Under the pieces are notes generated by a model. It was not told the origin of the DNA. It saw nothing but the letters and a program-made list of their open reading frames with translations, and did not search any database. A stretch of 64,000 nt of DNA, from the NCBI RefSeq assembly GCF_003122085.1, contig NZ_QEXV01000005.1:124001-188000 (forward strand), given 5' to 3'. Numbering within the stretch: position 1 is the first letter of the stretch; each line of letters begins with the position of its first letter. Below, piece by piece: positions 55,252 to 64,000 of the stretch. The position numbers and the translations under genes are program-made. Source of the DNA: Marinicauda salina. Its GTDB lineage: Bacteria; Pseudomonadota; Alphaproteobacteria; Caulobacterales; Maricaulaceae.

Positions 55252-56241
55252 ATGACCGATACGGACCTGATTTCCTCCACGCCCGACACGACGGCCGACT
55301 GCCGGAAGCTGTTCGGCTTCGACCCCGGCTTCAAGGTTCCCGCCTTCTCCGGGCGCGACGAACACGTTCCGCAGATCGACGACACCTATGTCTTCGACGC
55401 GCCGACGACGCGGGCGATCCTGGCCGGCTTCGCCTTCAACCGGCGGGTGATGATCCAGGGCTATCACGGCACCGGCAAGTCGACCCATGTCGAGCAGGTC
55501 GCCGCGCGGCTGAACTGGCCGATGGTCCGGGTGAATCTCGACAGCCATGTCAGCCGCATCGACATGGTCGGCAAGGACGCCATCGTCGTGCGCGACGGCC
55601 AGCAGGTCACCGAGTTCCAGGAAGGCATCCTGCCCTGGGCGGTGCAGCGCCCGGTCGCGATCCTGTTCGACGAGTACGACGCCGGCCGGCCCGACGTGAT
55701 GTTCGTGATCCAGCGCGTGCTGGAGGCCTCGGGCTCGCTCACCCTGCTCGACCAGACCAAGGTGATCCGCCCCAACCCGTTCTTCCGCCTGTTCGCGACG
55801 ACGAACACCGTCGGGCTGGGCGACACGACGGGCCTCTATCACGGCACCCAGCAGATCAACCAGGGCCAGATGGACCGCTGGTCGATCGTCTCGACGCTCA
55901 ACTACCTGCCCTTCGAGACCGAGCGCGACATCGTGCTCGCCAAGCTCGGCGAATTTGGCAAGTCCGAGGCCGGCGACAAGCAGGTCTCCGACATGGTCAA
56001 GGTCGCCGACCTCACCCGCGAGGCCTTCATCAACGGCGACCTGTCGACGGTGATGAGCCCGCGCACCGTGCTGACCTGGGCGGAGAACACGCAGATCTTC
56101 GGCGATACGGGCCAGGCGTTCCGGCTGACCTTCCTCAACAAGTGCGACGAGCTCGAGCGCCCGATCGTGGCGGAGTTCTACCAGCGCGTCTTCGGCGAGA
56201 ACCTGCCCGAAGGCGCGGTGAAGCCCGGCGAGGCGGCGTAA
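55252..56241 (+). CDS. cobS: Cobaltochelatase-type AAA+ ATPase CobS
   Basis: CobS is the MoxR-class ATPase partner of CobT, described in cobalt insertion into hydrogenobyrinate diamide with CobN. The 329-residue protein has Walker [10 protein letters not shown] (70-78), the aspartate-rich [14 protein letters not shown] Walker B and [15 protein letters not shown]. No cobN or cobalamin gene is in the window, so its chelatase role here is only presumed. cobT follows 12 bp downstream. Confidence 0.93.
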   Translation: MTDTDLISSTPDTTADCRKLFGFDPGFKVPAFSGRDEHVPQIDDTYVFDAPTTRAILAGFAFNRRVMIQGYHGTGKSTHVEQVAARLNWPMVRVNLDSHVSRIDMVGKDAIVVRDGQQVTEFQEGILPWAVQRPVAILFDEYDAGRPDVMFVIQRVLEASGSLTLLDQTKVIRPNPFFRLFATTNTVGLGDTTGLYHGTQQINQGQMDRWSIVSTLNYLPFETERDIVLAKLGEFGKSEAGDKQVSDMVKVADLTREAFINGDLSTVMSPRTVLTWAENTQIFGDTGQAFRLTFLNKCDELERPIVAEFYQRVFGENLPEGAVKPGEAA

Positions 56242-56253
56242 GACGCGAGGCGC

Positions 56254-58194
56254 ATGACCGAGCACTCCCCGTCCGACGACTTCAAGCGCGCGCTCACCGC
56301 GGCGACGCGATCGATCGCGAAGGACCGCGAACTCGAGGTGAAGTTCGGCGGCGAGGCGGCGCGGTCCGTCGAGGGCCGGATCGTCCTGCCCAACCCGCCC
56401 GACGACATCTCCGAGGAGAAGGCCGCTTCGCTGCGCGGCAAGGCCGACGCCGCCGCGCTGCGCGCGGCGCTGCACGACCAGGCCGCCCACGCCAAGGCGA
56501 TGCCGCCCGGCGCGCGCGCGCGCGGCATCTTCGAGGCCGCCGAGCAGGCCCGCTGCGAGGCGCTCGGCGCGCGCGCCATGAAGGGCGTCGGCGACAATCT
56601 CGACGCCGCGCTCGTCGAGAAATCCCTGCGCGAGGGCTGGAACCGCGTCGAGGACCGCCAGTCCGCGCCGATGTCCGAAGCCGTCTCGATGCTGGTGCGC
56701 GAGCGCATCTCCGGCCGGCCTGCGCCCGAGGAGGCCAAGGGGCTGATGGAAGTCTGGCGCGACGATCTCGAGGCCGCCGCCGGCGAGGCGCTCGACGCGC
56801 TCGCCGAAGAGGCCGGCGACCAGGACGAGTTCGCCCGGGCGCTGCGCCGCGTGATCCGCGATCTCGATCTCTCCGACGAGCTCGGCGAGGACGCCGAGGA
56901 CGACAGCCAGGACGACGCGCAGGACGACGCCGGTGTGGAGAACCAGCCCCAGTCGGGCGACGAGGACGGCGACGCCAAGCCCGAGGGCGGCGACGACGAG
57001 GAGACCCAGGACGCCAAGGGCACGGCGGCCGACTCCGAGGACATCCACTTCTCCGAGGACAGCGGCACCAAGATCGAGGCCGACGACGAGCCCGGCGACC
57101 AGTTCCAGGCCGCGCGGCCCAACTGGGTCCGGCCCGAGGGCGAGGACCCCAACGCCTACAAGGTGTTCACGACGAAATACGACGAGGTCATCACCGCCCA
57201 GGACCTGTGCGACGTGGAGGAGCTGACCCGCCTCAGGCGCAATCTCGATCATCACCTGAAGGGGCTGGAGGCCGCCGTCGGCCGGCTCGCCAACCGCATG
57301 CAGCGCCGGCTCATGGCCAAGCAGCAGCGCTCCTGGCAGTTCGATCTCGAGGAGGGCGTTCTCGATCCGGCCCGTCTGCCGCGGGTGATCATGGATCCCA
57401 TGCAGCCGCTCTCCTACAAGCAGGAGAAGGACACCGAGTTCCGCGACACCGTCGTCACGCTGCTGATCGACAATTCGGGCTCGATGCGTGGCCGGCCGAT
57501 CCTGGTCGCGGCCGCCTGCGCGGATATCCTCGCGCGCACGCTCGAGCGCTGCGGGGTGAAGTGCGAGATTCTCGGCTTCACCACCCGCGCCTGGAAGGGC
57601 GGCCGCTCGAAGGAGGACTGGCTCGCCGCGGGCAAGCCCCCGAACCCGGGCCGGCTCAACGATCTCAGGCACATCGTCTACAAGGCCGCCGACGCGCCCT
57701 GGCGGCGCTCGCGGGTCAATCTCGGCCTGATGCTGCGCGACGGGCTGCTGAAGGAGAACATCGACGGCGAGGCCCTGCTGTGGGCGCACCAGCGCCTGCT
57801 CGGCCGGCCCGAGCAGCGCCGCATCATGATGGTCATCTCCGACGGCGCGCCGGTCGATGACGGCACCCAGTCGGCCAACTCGCCGGCCTATCTGGAGAAG
57901 CATCTGCGCGAGGTCATCGACCTGATCGAGACCAAGTCCGACGTCGAGCTTCTCGCCATCGGCATCGGCCACGATGTCACGCGATATTATCGCAGGGCTG
58001 TTACGCTGCTCGACGTCGAGCAGCTCGCCGGCGCGATGACCGACCAGCTCGCCGCGCTGTTCGACAAGGACCCGCGCCGCGCCGCGCGCGGGCGTCGACG
58101 CGCGCCCTCGCCGGAGCGTTCGGAAGCGCGGGCGCGGTCCGGCCGCGATCTGTCGGCGCTCAAGCGCGCGGTGACGTCCGACCTCGGGAGGTAA
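56254..58194 (+). CDS. cobT: Cobaltochelatase-type VWA protein CobT
   Basis: The 646-residue protein has an N-terminal helical domain, an acidic low-complexity middle (about 210-295, Asp/Glu/Gly-rich), and a C-terminal VWA domain with the metal-ion site DNSGSM (about 407-412). [17 protein letters not shown] supplies later ligands. CobT pairs with CobS. The last 30 residues are arginine-rich. Confidence 0.93.
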   Translation: MTEHSPSDDFKRALTAATRSIAKDRELEVKFGGEAARSVEGRIVLPNPPDDISEEKAASLRGKADAAALRAALHDQAAHAKAMPPGARARGIFEAAEQARCEALGARAMKGVGDNLDAALVEKSLREGWNRVEDRQSAPMSEAVSMLVRERISGRPAPEEAKGLMEVWRDDLEAAAGEALDALAEEAGDQDEFARALRRVIRDLDLSDELGEDAEDDSQDDAQDDAGVENQPQSGDEDGDAKPEGGDDEETQDAKGTAADSEDIHFSEDSGTKIEADDEPGDQFQAARPNWVRPEGEDPNAYKVFTTKYDEVITAQDLCDVEELTRLRRNLDHHLKGLEAAVGRLANRMQRRLMAKQQRSWQFDLEEGVLDPARLPRVIMDPMQPLSYKQEKDTEFRDTVVTLLIDNSGSMRGRPILVAAACADILARTLERCGVKCEILGFTTRAWKGGRSKEDWLAAGKPPNPGRLNDLRHIVYKAADAPWRRSRVNLGLMLRDGLLKENIDGEALLWAHQRLLGRPEQRRIMMVISDGAPVDDGTQSANSPAYLEKHLREVIDLIETKSDVELLAIGIGHDVTRYYRRAVTLLDVEQLAGAMTDQLAALFDKDPRRAARGRRRAPSPERSEARARSGRDLSALKRAVTSDLGR

Positions 58195-58199
58195 GCGCC

Positions 58200-59213
58200 A
58201 TGATCCGTCTCGCCGCCGTCTTCGCCCCGGGCCTTCTGTTCGCCGCGGCGTGCGAGGCGGGCGAGGCGGAGATCGCGGTGAGCGCCGCGCCGGTTCCGCT
58301 CTTCCCCGACGCCCCCGAGGAGCGCGCCCTCGACGGGCTGCGCTACGCCGGCGGGCTGGAGCTCGCCTCCGACCACGATCTGTTCGGCGGCTGGTCGGCG
58401 ATCGAGATCAGTCCCGATGGGAACCGCCTGCTGGCGGCGTCCGATCGCGGCGCCTGGCTCACCGCGCGGCTGGACTACGACGCCCGCGGCGATCTCGCCG
58501 GCGTTTCCGATGTCGAGATCGCGCCCATGCTCGGCCCGGACGGAACGGCCCTGTCGGGAAACGCCGCCGACGCCGAAGGGCTCGCGGCATTGGGCGAGGG
58601 CCGCGTGGCGGTCAGCTTCGAGCGCGATCACCGGCTCGCCGTCTACGATCCGGGCGCGGACTGGAGCGGGATCGCCGAGGCGGTCCCCGAGCCCCTGCCC
58701 GCCCCGCCGGGCGCCGACAGGCTCAGATCGAACGGCGGCCTCGAGGCGCTCGCGGTCGCGGGCGGCGGCCTCTGGGCGGGCGTCGAATACCCGATCATAG
58801 ACGGCCAGACGCACACGGTCTGGCGCTACGATCTCGCCGATCTATCCGTCGAGCCGGTCGGCCACTCGCTCAGGCTGGCGCTCGGCTTCGGACTGACGGG
58901 CATGGCGGAGGCCGGCGACGGCGATCTCGTCATCGTCGAGCGCTTCTGGGCGCGCGAGACCGGCGCCCGGATCCTGATCAATCGGGCGCCGACATCGCTG
59001 ATCCGCGAAGACGGCGCCAATTTCAGCGACGACGGGCCGACGCGGCTCGCCCGGCTTGACCCGGAAATGACCGTCGACAATTTCGAGGGTGCCGCGATCG
59101 CCCGGATCGACGGCCGCGAGCGGCTCTTCCTGATTTCCGACGACAATTTCAGCGCCGATCAGCGCACGCTGCTTATGAGCTTCGAATTCGCCGAGGCGCC
59201 GGCGGCGGAGTGA
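58200..59213 (+). CDS. Phytase-esterase-like lipoprotein
   Basis: The 337-residue protein resembles the esterase-like activity of phytase family: beta-propeller-like blades such as WSAIEISPDGNRLLAASDRGAWL, NAADAEGLAALGEGRVAVSFERDHR and NFEGAAIARIDGRERLFLISDDNF. A signal with a possible lipobox (FAAAC) is present near residue 17. The substrate is not predictable. It starts 5 bp after cobT but its function looks unrelated. Confidence 0.8.
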   Translation: MIRLAAVFAPGLLFAAACEAGEAEIAVSAAPVPLFPDAPEERALDGLRYAGGLELASDHDLFGGWSAIEISPDGNRLLAASDRGAWLTARLDYDARGDLAGVSDVEIAPMLGPDGTALSGNAADAEGLAALGEGRVAVSFERDHRLAVYDPGADWSGIAEAVPEPLPAPPGADRLRSNGGLEALAVAGGGLWAGVEYPIIDGQTHTVWRYDLADLSVEPVGHSLRLALGFGLTGMAEAGDGDLVIVERFWARETGARILINRAPTSLIREDGANFSDDGPTRLARLDPEMTVDNFEGAAIARIDGRERLFLISDDNFSADQRTLLMSFEFAEAPAAE

Positions 59214-59494
59214 CAGGCGCTTGGAGAGGCTTTCTCTTTCCCGGCGAAAGCCGGGACCCAGCCATATTTGATCATGCAACGCCGCCTCCCTGGGCCCCGG
59301 ATCAAGTCCGGGGAAGAGACGCGGAGGGCTGCGGTACAGCCGCGCTTGAGCCTGAAGGTGAATCCGCCTTGCAGTTGGTCGATGCGCGGCGGCCTCCCTC
59401 CCCTCGAGGGGAGGGTCGGGGTGGGGTGAAGGACAGCCCCCGCCCTCGCTAGTTCGCGGATTCCCTCTCCCCTGAGAGAGGGTGGGGGGAGAAA
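59214..59494. repeat. Intergenic stack of three palindromic repeat families
   Basis: CCCGGC-GAAA-GCCGGG lies at 59240-59255, CCCCGGATCAAGTCCGGGG at 59295-59313, the CCCTCCCC-TCGA-GGGGAGGG 20-mer at 59396-59415 and CCCTCTC...GAGAGGG at 59463-59482. No gene is supported in this 281-bp gap between the convergent phytase-esterase-like and amidohydrolase genes. Confidence 0.82.
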
Positions 59495-61186
59495 CTACTC
59501 CGCCCGCCAGACGATCTCGCCCTCGACGACCGTCATCACCGGCCGCGCCTCGCGCAGCTGATCCTCCGGGACCGTCATCAGGTCGCGATCGAAGACGGAG
59601 AAGTCGGCGCGCTTGCCGATCTCGATCGTGCCCAGCTCGTCCTCGCGAAACGAGGCGTAAGCCGGCCAGATGGTGAAGAGCTTGAGCGCGGCGGCGCGGT
59701 CGAGCGCCTGCTCGGGATGCCAGCCCTCGCCGGAATAGCCCTCGAGATCGCGCCGGGTGACCGCGGCGTGGAACTCGATGCGCGCCTCGCCGCGCTCGAC
59801 CGGGGCGTCGGAGCCGCCGGCCACGACGGCGCCGGACTCCACGAGATCGCGCCAGGCGTAGGCGCCCTCCAGGCGCTCGTCGCCAAGCCGGTCCGGCGCG
59901 AAATGCAGGTCCCCGATGGCGTGGGAGGGCTGCATCGAGGCGATGATCCCGAGCTCGGCGAAACGGTCGAGGTCTTCGGGATCGAGGATCTGGGCGTGCT
60001 CGACGCGCCAGCGCGGATCGGCGACGGCGCGCTCGTCGACGGGCACCGCGTCGAGGGCGGCCTCCATCCAGTCGAGCACGAGCCGGTTGCCGCGATCGCC
60101 GATGGCGTGAACGGCGAGCTGCACCCCGTCGCGGAGAGCCTGCTCCATGAAGGCGATGGTGTCGGCTTCCTCGAGCATCACCAGCCCGCGCGAGCCCGGC
60201 GCGTCCGAGTACGGCTCCAGAAGCGCCGCGCCGCGCGAACCGAGCGCGCCGTCGACATAGAGCTTCACGGTGCGCGCGACGACGCGTCCGTCGGCCTCGA
60301 CGCGCGGAGCGGCTTCCGCGATCGCGGAATAGGCGTCGGGATTGGCCGCCACGTAATTGCGGATCGCGAAGCGGTCTTCCTCGGCGAGCCGCGCCATGAC
60401 GTCGACGTCGGCGTAGGGCACGGACATGTCGTGGGCGCCCGTCCAGCCGGATTCGGCGAGCACCTGCGCGCCGAGCTCGAGCAGCGCGGCGCGCTCCTCG
60501 CCTTCGGGCGCGCCGACGAGATCGGCGAAGGGCGCCATCGCCGTGTCGATGATCATGCCCGTGGCCGCCCCGGCCTCGTCGCGCAGGATCTCGCCGCCAT
60601 CCGGGTCGGGCGTGTCGGCGTCGATCCCGACGGCTTCCAGCGCGGCGGTGTTGGCGACCAGGGCGTGGCCGTCGGCGCGCGTCAGCACCACCGGGCGCTC
60701 AGCCTCGACTTCGTCGAGATCGGCCGCGGTCGGGAAGCGGTCCTCCGGCCAGTGCGTCTCGATCCAGCCGCGTCCGGCGATCACCGTCGCCGTCTCGTCG
60801 GCGGCGGCGTCGGCGACAGCGGCCTGCAATTCCGTGATCGAGCCGACATCCTCCAGGTTCAGCATGCGCTCGCGCTGGCCCACGCCGAGCACGTGGACAT
60901 GGGCGTCGGTGAAGCCGGGGAACATCGCCGCGCCGGCGAGATCGACCTCTTCGGTGGCTTCGCCGACATACTCCGCCCCGCCTTCGGCGTCGCCGACATA
61001 GACGATGCGGCCTTCGTTGACGGCGACGAATTCGGCGGTCGGGCGGGCCTCGACGCCGGTGTGGATCGGCCCGCCGGAGAAGACCCGGTCGGCGGGCTCG
61101 ACCGCGGCGGAATCCTCCGGTCCGGGGGCGGGTTCGCCGCAGGCGGCGACGGCGAGCAATGCGAGGGCGGAGACGGTCAGGCGCAT
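59495..61186 (-). CDS. Exported amidohydrolase (YtcJ-like)
   Basis: The 563-residue protein has a lipoprotein-like signal (AVAACGE near 16) and an amidohydrolase barrel with the metal site FTDAHVHVLGVG. GRGWIETHWPEDRFPT, DGALGSRGAALLEPYSD and VAGGSDAPVE are features of the YtcJ/LAF3 group. The substrate is unknown. ATG 61186 follows GAAGAGGA; a TTG 18 bp upstream was not used. It lies downstream of rpmB on the same strand, beyond a terminator. Confidence 0.9.
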   Translation of the reverse strand: MRLTVSALALLAVAACGEPAPGPEDSAAVEPADRVFSGGPIHTGVEARPTAEFVAVNEGRIVYVGDAEGGAEYVGEATEEVDLAGAAMFPGFTDAHVHVLGVGQRERMLNLEDVGSITELQAAVADAAADETATVIAGRGWIETHWPEDRFPTAADLDEVEAERPVVLTRADGHALVANTAALEAVGIDADTPDPDGGEILRDEAGAATGMIIDTAMAPFADLVGAPEGEERAALLELGAQVLAESGWTGAHDMSVPYADVDVMARLAEEDRFAIRNYVAANPDAYSAIAEAAPRVEADGRVVARTVKLYVDGALGSRGAALLEPYSDAPGSRGLVMLEEADTIAFMEQALRDGVQLAVHAIGDRGNRLVLDWMEAALDAVPVDERAVADPRWRVEHAQILDPEDLDRFAELGIIASMQPSHAIGDLHFAPDRLGDERLEGAYAWRDLVESGAVVAGGSDAPVERGEARIEFHAAVTRRDLEGYSGEGWHPEQALDRAAALKLFTIWPAYASFREDELGTIEIGKRADFSVFDRDLMTVPEDQLREARPVMTVVEGEIVWRAE

Positions 61187-61242
61187 GGCGAAAGTCCTCT
61201 TCAAACCCGGGCGGACGCTAGACGAGCCCGCCCGAAACGCAA

Positions 61243-61269
61243 AACGCCCGCCGGAGACCGGCGGGCGTT
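61243..61269 (-). terminator. Terminator of rpmB
   Basis: A perfect 12-bp stem (AACGCCCGCCGG/CCGGCGGGCGTT) with a 3-nt loop is followed on the minus strand by TTTGCGTTT. It lies 27 bp downstream of the rpmB stop. Confidence 0.85.
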
Positions 61270-61295
61270 CGAAAACGGTTGTCCCGGCGCAGGCC

Positions 61296-61586
61296 TCAGG
61301 CGGCGGCTTCGCCGGCCTTCTTCAGCTCGCGCTTGATCTTGAGAGCGTTGGCCGAGAGGTCCTCGTCGCGCGCCTTCATCAGGAAGGCGTCGAGGCCGCC
61401 GGCGTGATCGACGCTGCGCAGCGCCTTGGCGGCGACGCGGAACTTGAACGCCCGGCCGAGCGATTCCGAGGCCAGCGTCACGTCGCACAGATTGGGACGG
61501 AAGCGGCGCTTCGTCTTGTTGTTGGCGTGGGACACGTTGTTCCCGGTAAGCGGACCCGTGCCCGTAAGTTCGCAGCGACGCGACAT
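61296..61586 (-). CDS. rpmB: 50S ribosomal protein L28
   Basis: The 96-residue protein begins [28 protein letters not shown], the L28 signature, with [11 protein letters not shown] next. ATG 61586 gives the usual start. It stands alone, between a terminator and the divergent DUF3108 gene. Confidence 0.97.
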   Translation of the reverse strand: MSRRCELTGTGPLTGNNVSHANNKTKRRFRPNLCDVTLASESLGRAFKFRVAAKALRSVDHAGGLDAFLMKARDEDLSANALKIKRELKKAGEAAA

Positions 61587-61735
61587 GGCTTGCACCCAGA
61601 CCTTCGAATAAACGTCATCGCCGCCGCACAGGGGCGCGGCGCGAGAGCGGGCGTGTTACCGGACGCCCGCCGGGGCGTCAAGCACGCCGCGGCGCCGCAG
61701 TCACCCTCTTGCGGCCATAGTTTGCCAACATGATC

Positions 61736-61741
61736 TATAAT
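61736..61741 (+). promoter_or_regulatory. Possible -10 element before the DUF3108 gene
   Basis: A perfect TATAAT lies 41 bp before ATG 61783. The best -35-like TTGCGG is at 61709, a spacing of 21, which is too long, so the promoter is only suggested. Confidence 0.35.
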
Positions 61742-61782
61742 GCGTTGTGATCGTCCCTGATCGAAACGGAGCCCGACCCGCC

Positions 61783-62568
61783 ATGATCCGGATCGCCATC
61801 GCCGCTGCGCTTATGCTGGCCGCGCCCGCCGCGGCCGACGACGAGGCTGCGTCGACGACGCCGCCCGAGCAGCTCTATGTCGAGTACACCGGATCGCTGT
61901 TCTTCATCCCGGTCGCCGACATCTCGGTGAACGCCGGGTTCGGCGCCGACGGCTATTCCGCCGACGCCCGGTTTCAGAGCGCGGGCCTGCTGCGCTGGTT
62001 CGACGACACCGACATCGTGGCCAGCACCGGAGGCTATCGCGAGGGGCTGCAGCTGCAGCCGCAGCGCTACGAGCACATCAACCGGGCGAGCAACAAGGGC
62101 CGCGTGGTCGGCATCGATTTCGCCGAGGGCACGGCGATCCCGGACGTCCAGCCGCCCTTCGGCTCGATGGGCGAACCGCCCGCGAGCGAATCCGAGCGCG
62201 CCGGCGCGGTCGACCCGATCTCGGCGATGCTCGACCTCACCCTCAATCACGTCTCGCAGGAGGGCGAGCCCTGCAACGGCCGGGTCCCCGTCTTCGACGG
62301 CAAGGCGCGCTACGATCTCCGCCTCGAGTCCGGCGGATCGGAATCCGTTCGCACGCGCGCCTGGCGCGGCGACGCCGTCATCTGCCGGGCCTATCTCGAG
62401 CCGATCAGCGGCTATGATCCCGAGGACCGCCCGAGCGAGGAGGAGACGGCCCGCCCGGTGACGATCTGGCTGGCGCGCGTCAACGACGTCCACGTGCCCA
62501 TCCGGTTCCGCGCGAACACCCAGATCGGCGAGATGACGATCCAGGCCCGCCGCCTCGTCGTGCGCTAG
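61783..62568 (+). CDS. DUF3108 periplasmic protein
   Basis: The 261-residue protein has a signal peptide (about 1-18) and the DUF3108 fold: LYVEYTGSLFFIPVADIS at the start, YEHINRASNKGRVVGIDF and a final strand ending MTIQARRLVVR. The family is conserved in alphaproteobacteria, without a known function. It precedes the Suv3-like helicase by 70 bp. Confidence 0.87.
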   Translation: MIRIAIAAALMLAAPAAADDEAASTTPPEQLYVEYTGSLFFIPVADISVNAGFGADGYSADARFQSAGLLRWFDDTDIVASTGGYREGLQLQPQRYEHINRASNKGRVVGIDFAEGTAIPDVQPPFGSMGEPPASESERAGAVDPISAMLDLTLNHVSQEGEPCNGRVPVFDGKARYDLRLESGGSESVRTRAWRGDAVICRAYLEPISGYDPEDRPSEEETARPVTIWLARVNDVHVPIRFRANTQIGEMTIQARRLVVR

Positions 62569-62638
62569 GCGAACCGCCGATTCTTTCGCAGTACAAGTCT
62601 TATAACGCCCCGCTGCGGCCTCTATCTTCGGGCTGCGC

Positions 62639-64000
62639 ATGACGAGCGAATCCCGGATCACGGCGGTCCTCGGACCCACCAATACGGGCAAGACCCATCT
62701 TGCCCTGACCCGCATGCTGGGCCGGTCGTCGGGCGTGATCGGACTGCCGCTCCGGCTGCTCGCCCGCGAGATCTACGACAAGGTCGTCGCCGCCAAGGGT
62801 CCGCGCGCCGCCGCGCTGGTGACCGGCGAGGAAAAGATCGTCCCGCCGAACGCGCGCTATTTCGTCTGCACCGTCGAGGCGATGCCGCTCGATCTCAGGC
62901 CCGCCTTCCTCGCCGTCGACGAGGTCCAGCTCTGCGCCGACCCCGATCGCGGCCACATCTTCACCGACCGGCTGCTGCATGCGCGCGGGACGGAGGAGAC
63001 CATGTTCATGGGCGCGGCCACGATGGGCCCGATGCTGCGCCGGCTGGTGCCCGACGCGGTGCGCGACCAGCGCGAGCGCTTCTCCGATCTCGGCTATGTC
63101 GGGCCGAAGAAGCTCTCCAAGCTGCCGCGACGCTCGGCGATCGTCGCCTTCTCCGCCGACGACGTCTACTCGATCGCCGAACTGATCCGCCGCCAGCGCG
63201 GCGGCGCGGCCGTCGTGATGGGCGCGCTCAGCCCGCGCACGCGCAACGCCCAGGTCGAGCTCTACCAGTCCGGCGAGGTCGACTACCTGATCGCCACCGA
63301 CGCCATCGGCATGGGGCTGAACATGGATGTCGACCATGTCGCCTTCGCCGGGCTGAGCAAGTTCGACGGCCGGCGCCGGCGCCGCCTGCGCGCCGACGAG
63401 ATCGGCCAGATCGCCGGCCGGGCCGGCCGCTTCCGCTCCGACGGCACGTTCGGCGAGACCGCCGACGCCCGCCCGCTCGATCCCGACGTGGTCCACAAGG
63501 TCGAGAACCACGAATTCGACCCGGTCGGCCGGCTGAGCTGGCGCAACACCGAGCTGGACTTCTTCAATCTCGAGGCGCTGCGCAATTCGCTGAACGCCCC
63601 CTCGCCCGACCGCAGCCTCGAGCGCGTGCGCACCGCAAGCGACGAGCAGGTCCTCGAAATCCTCGCCCGCGACCCCGAGATCCGCGACCTCACGCGCTCG
63701 ACCGCGGCCGTCGAGCGGCTGTGGGACGTCTGCCGGACGCCGGATTTCCGCAAGACCACGATCGACGAGCACGCCCGGCTGGTGAAGCGCGTCTTCACCT
63801 ATCTGATGATCGAGGGCCGCCTGCCCGACGCCTGGCTCGACGGCCAGCTCAGGCGCGTGGCGAAGACCCACGGCGACGTCGACGCGCTGTCGCAGCGGCT
63901 CGCCCATGTGCGCACCTGGGCCTATGCGGCCAACCGCGCCGACTGGACGCGCGATCCCGACCACTGGCGCGAACGCACCCGCGAGGTCGAGGACCAGCTC
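62639..64000 (+). CDS. Suv3-like SF2 RNA helicase, 3' truncated by window
   Basis: The open frame runs from ATG 62639 to the window end, 454 codons without a stop. The helicase motifs are GPTNTGKT (residues 12-19), a Walker B variant DEVQ near 94, FMGAATM, and the C-terminal ATDAIGMGLNMDV and QIAGRAGRFRSDGTFG. These match the mitochondrial Suv3-like helicases common in alphaproteobacteria, which take part in RNA turnover. Its remaining C-terminal domain lies outside the window. Confidence 0.92.
   Translation, partial: MTSESRITAVLGPTNTGKTHLALTRMLGRSSGVIGLPLRLLAREIYDKVVAAKGPRAAALVTGEEKIVPPNARYFVCTVEAMPLDLRPAFLAVDEVQLCADPDRGHIFTDRLLHARGTEETMFMGAATMGPMLRRLVPDAVRDQRERFSDLGYVGPKKLSKLPRRSAIVAFSADDVYSIAELIRRQRGGAAVVMGALSPRTRNAQVELYQSGEVDYLIATDAIGMGLNMDVDHVAFAGLSKFDGRRRRRLRADEIGQIAGRAGRFRSDGTFGETADARPLDPDVVHKVENHEFDPVGRLSWRNTELDFFNLEALRNSLNAPSPDRSLERVRTASDEQVLEILARDPEIRDLTRSTAAVERLWDVCRTPDFRKTTIDEHARLVKRVFTYLMIEGRLPDAWLDGQLRRVAKTHGDVDALSQRLAHVRTWAYAANRADWTRDPDHWRERTREVEDQL

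Noticed and set aside
55111-57972. A 953-codon minus-strand open frame opposite cobS-cobT
   Set aside because: It is a shadow of two well-supported genes; no signals or domains.

Overview
This is a high-GC window (about 70% G+C by eye) of an alphaproteobacterial chromosome. It carries the CtrA/ChpT cell-cycle regulators, FlbD and FlbE-type flagellar genes, a clustered set of CcrM-type GANTC sites, and gene orders typical of Caulobacterales/Maricaulales (Hyphomonadaceae- or Maricaulaceae-like). The order-level assignment is an inference from gene content. No rRNA, tRNA, CRISPR array, prophage or insertion sequence was seen.

Region 1 (1-10.4 kb) is flagellar. It starts inside fliG and continues flbE/fliH-fliN-flbD, then flhA-flhF-flhG (switch and motor, sigma54 regulator, export gate, polar placement and number control). 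A short membrane protein, a convergent exported protein and a minus-strand fliI-fliJ pair (export ATPase and chaperone) follow. fliI is divergent from ctrA, whose upstream region is packed with GANTC sites.

Region 2 (10.4-13.1 kb) is ctrA followed by a 2-kb accessory insert. A 121-bp block holding the 3' end of ctrA and its terminator is present on both sides of a serine hydrolase gene and a SnoaL-like gene, so the insert is bracketed by direct repeats.

Region 3 (13.2-20.3 kb) is a minus-strand chemotaxis and signalling operon: small membrane protein-chpT-cheA-cheW-cheY-cheB-cheR. CheA has two CheW-like domains and a receiver-like tail without a clear phospho-acceptor.

Region 4 (20.5-43.9 kb) is mostly housekeeping: M23 peptidase, dienelactone hydrolase, aldo/keto reductase, clpB, a DUF4167 protein, prfA-prmC, a Sel1-like protein, a LOG-family protein, an ArsC-like protein, ispG-rodZ-like-ptsP-lysC, ubiG, DUF1178-nitrilase-grxC-comF, a methyltransferase, a Flp pilin, mutT and a parvulin. 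Repeated palindromes occur between genes, and one has expanded the prmC reading frame in frame.

Region 5 (44-64 kb) carries secA, a GNAT acetyltransferase, accA-xerD with a large exported protein and a tiny membrane protein, aroK-aroB-CNNM transporter, bolA, a DnaJ-domain protein with cobS-cobT, a phytase-esterase-like lipoprotein, an amidohydrolase, rpmB, a DUF3108 protein and a Suv3-like helicase cut by the window end.

The items most worth a second look are the duplicated ctrA tail around the insert, the palindrome-derived 47-residue insertion in PrmC, the GANTC cluster at ctrA, a nested palindrome at 22.4 kb, a pilin gene whose only nearby start is CTG inside a CTGA overlap with mutT, and the pseudo-receiver on CheA.
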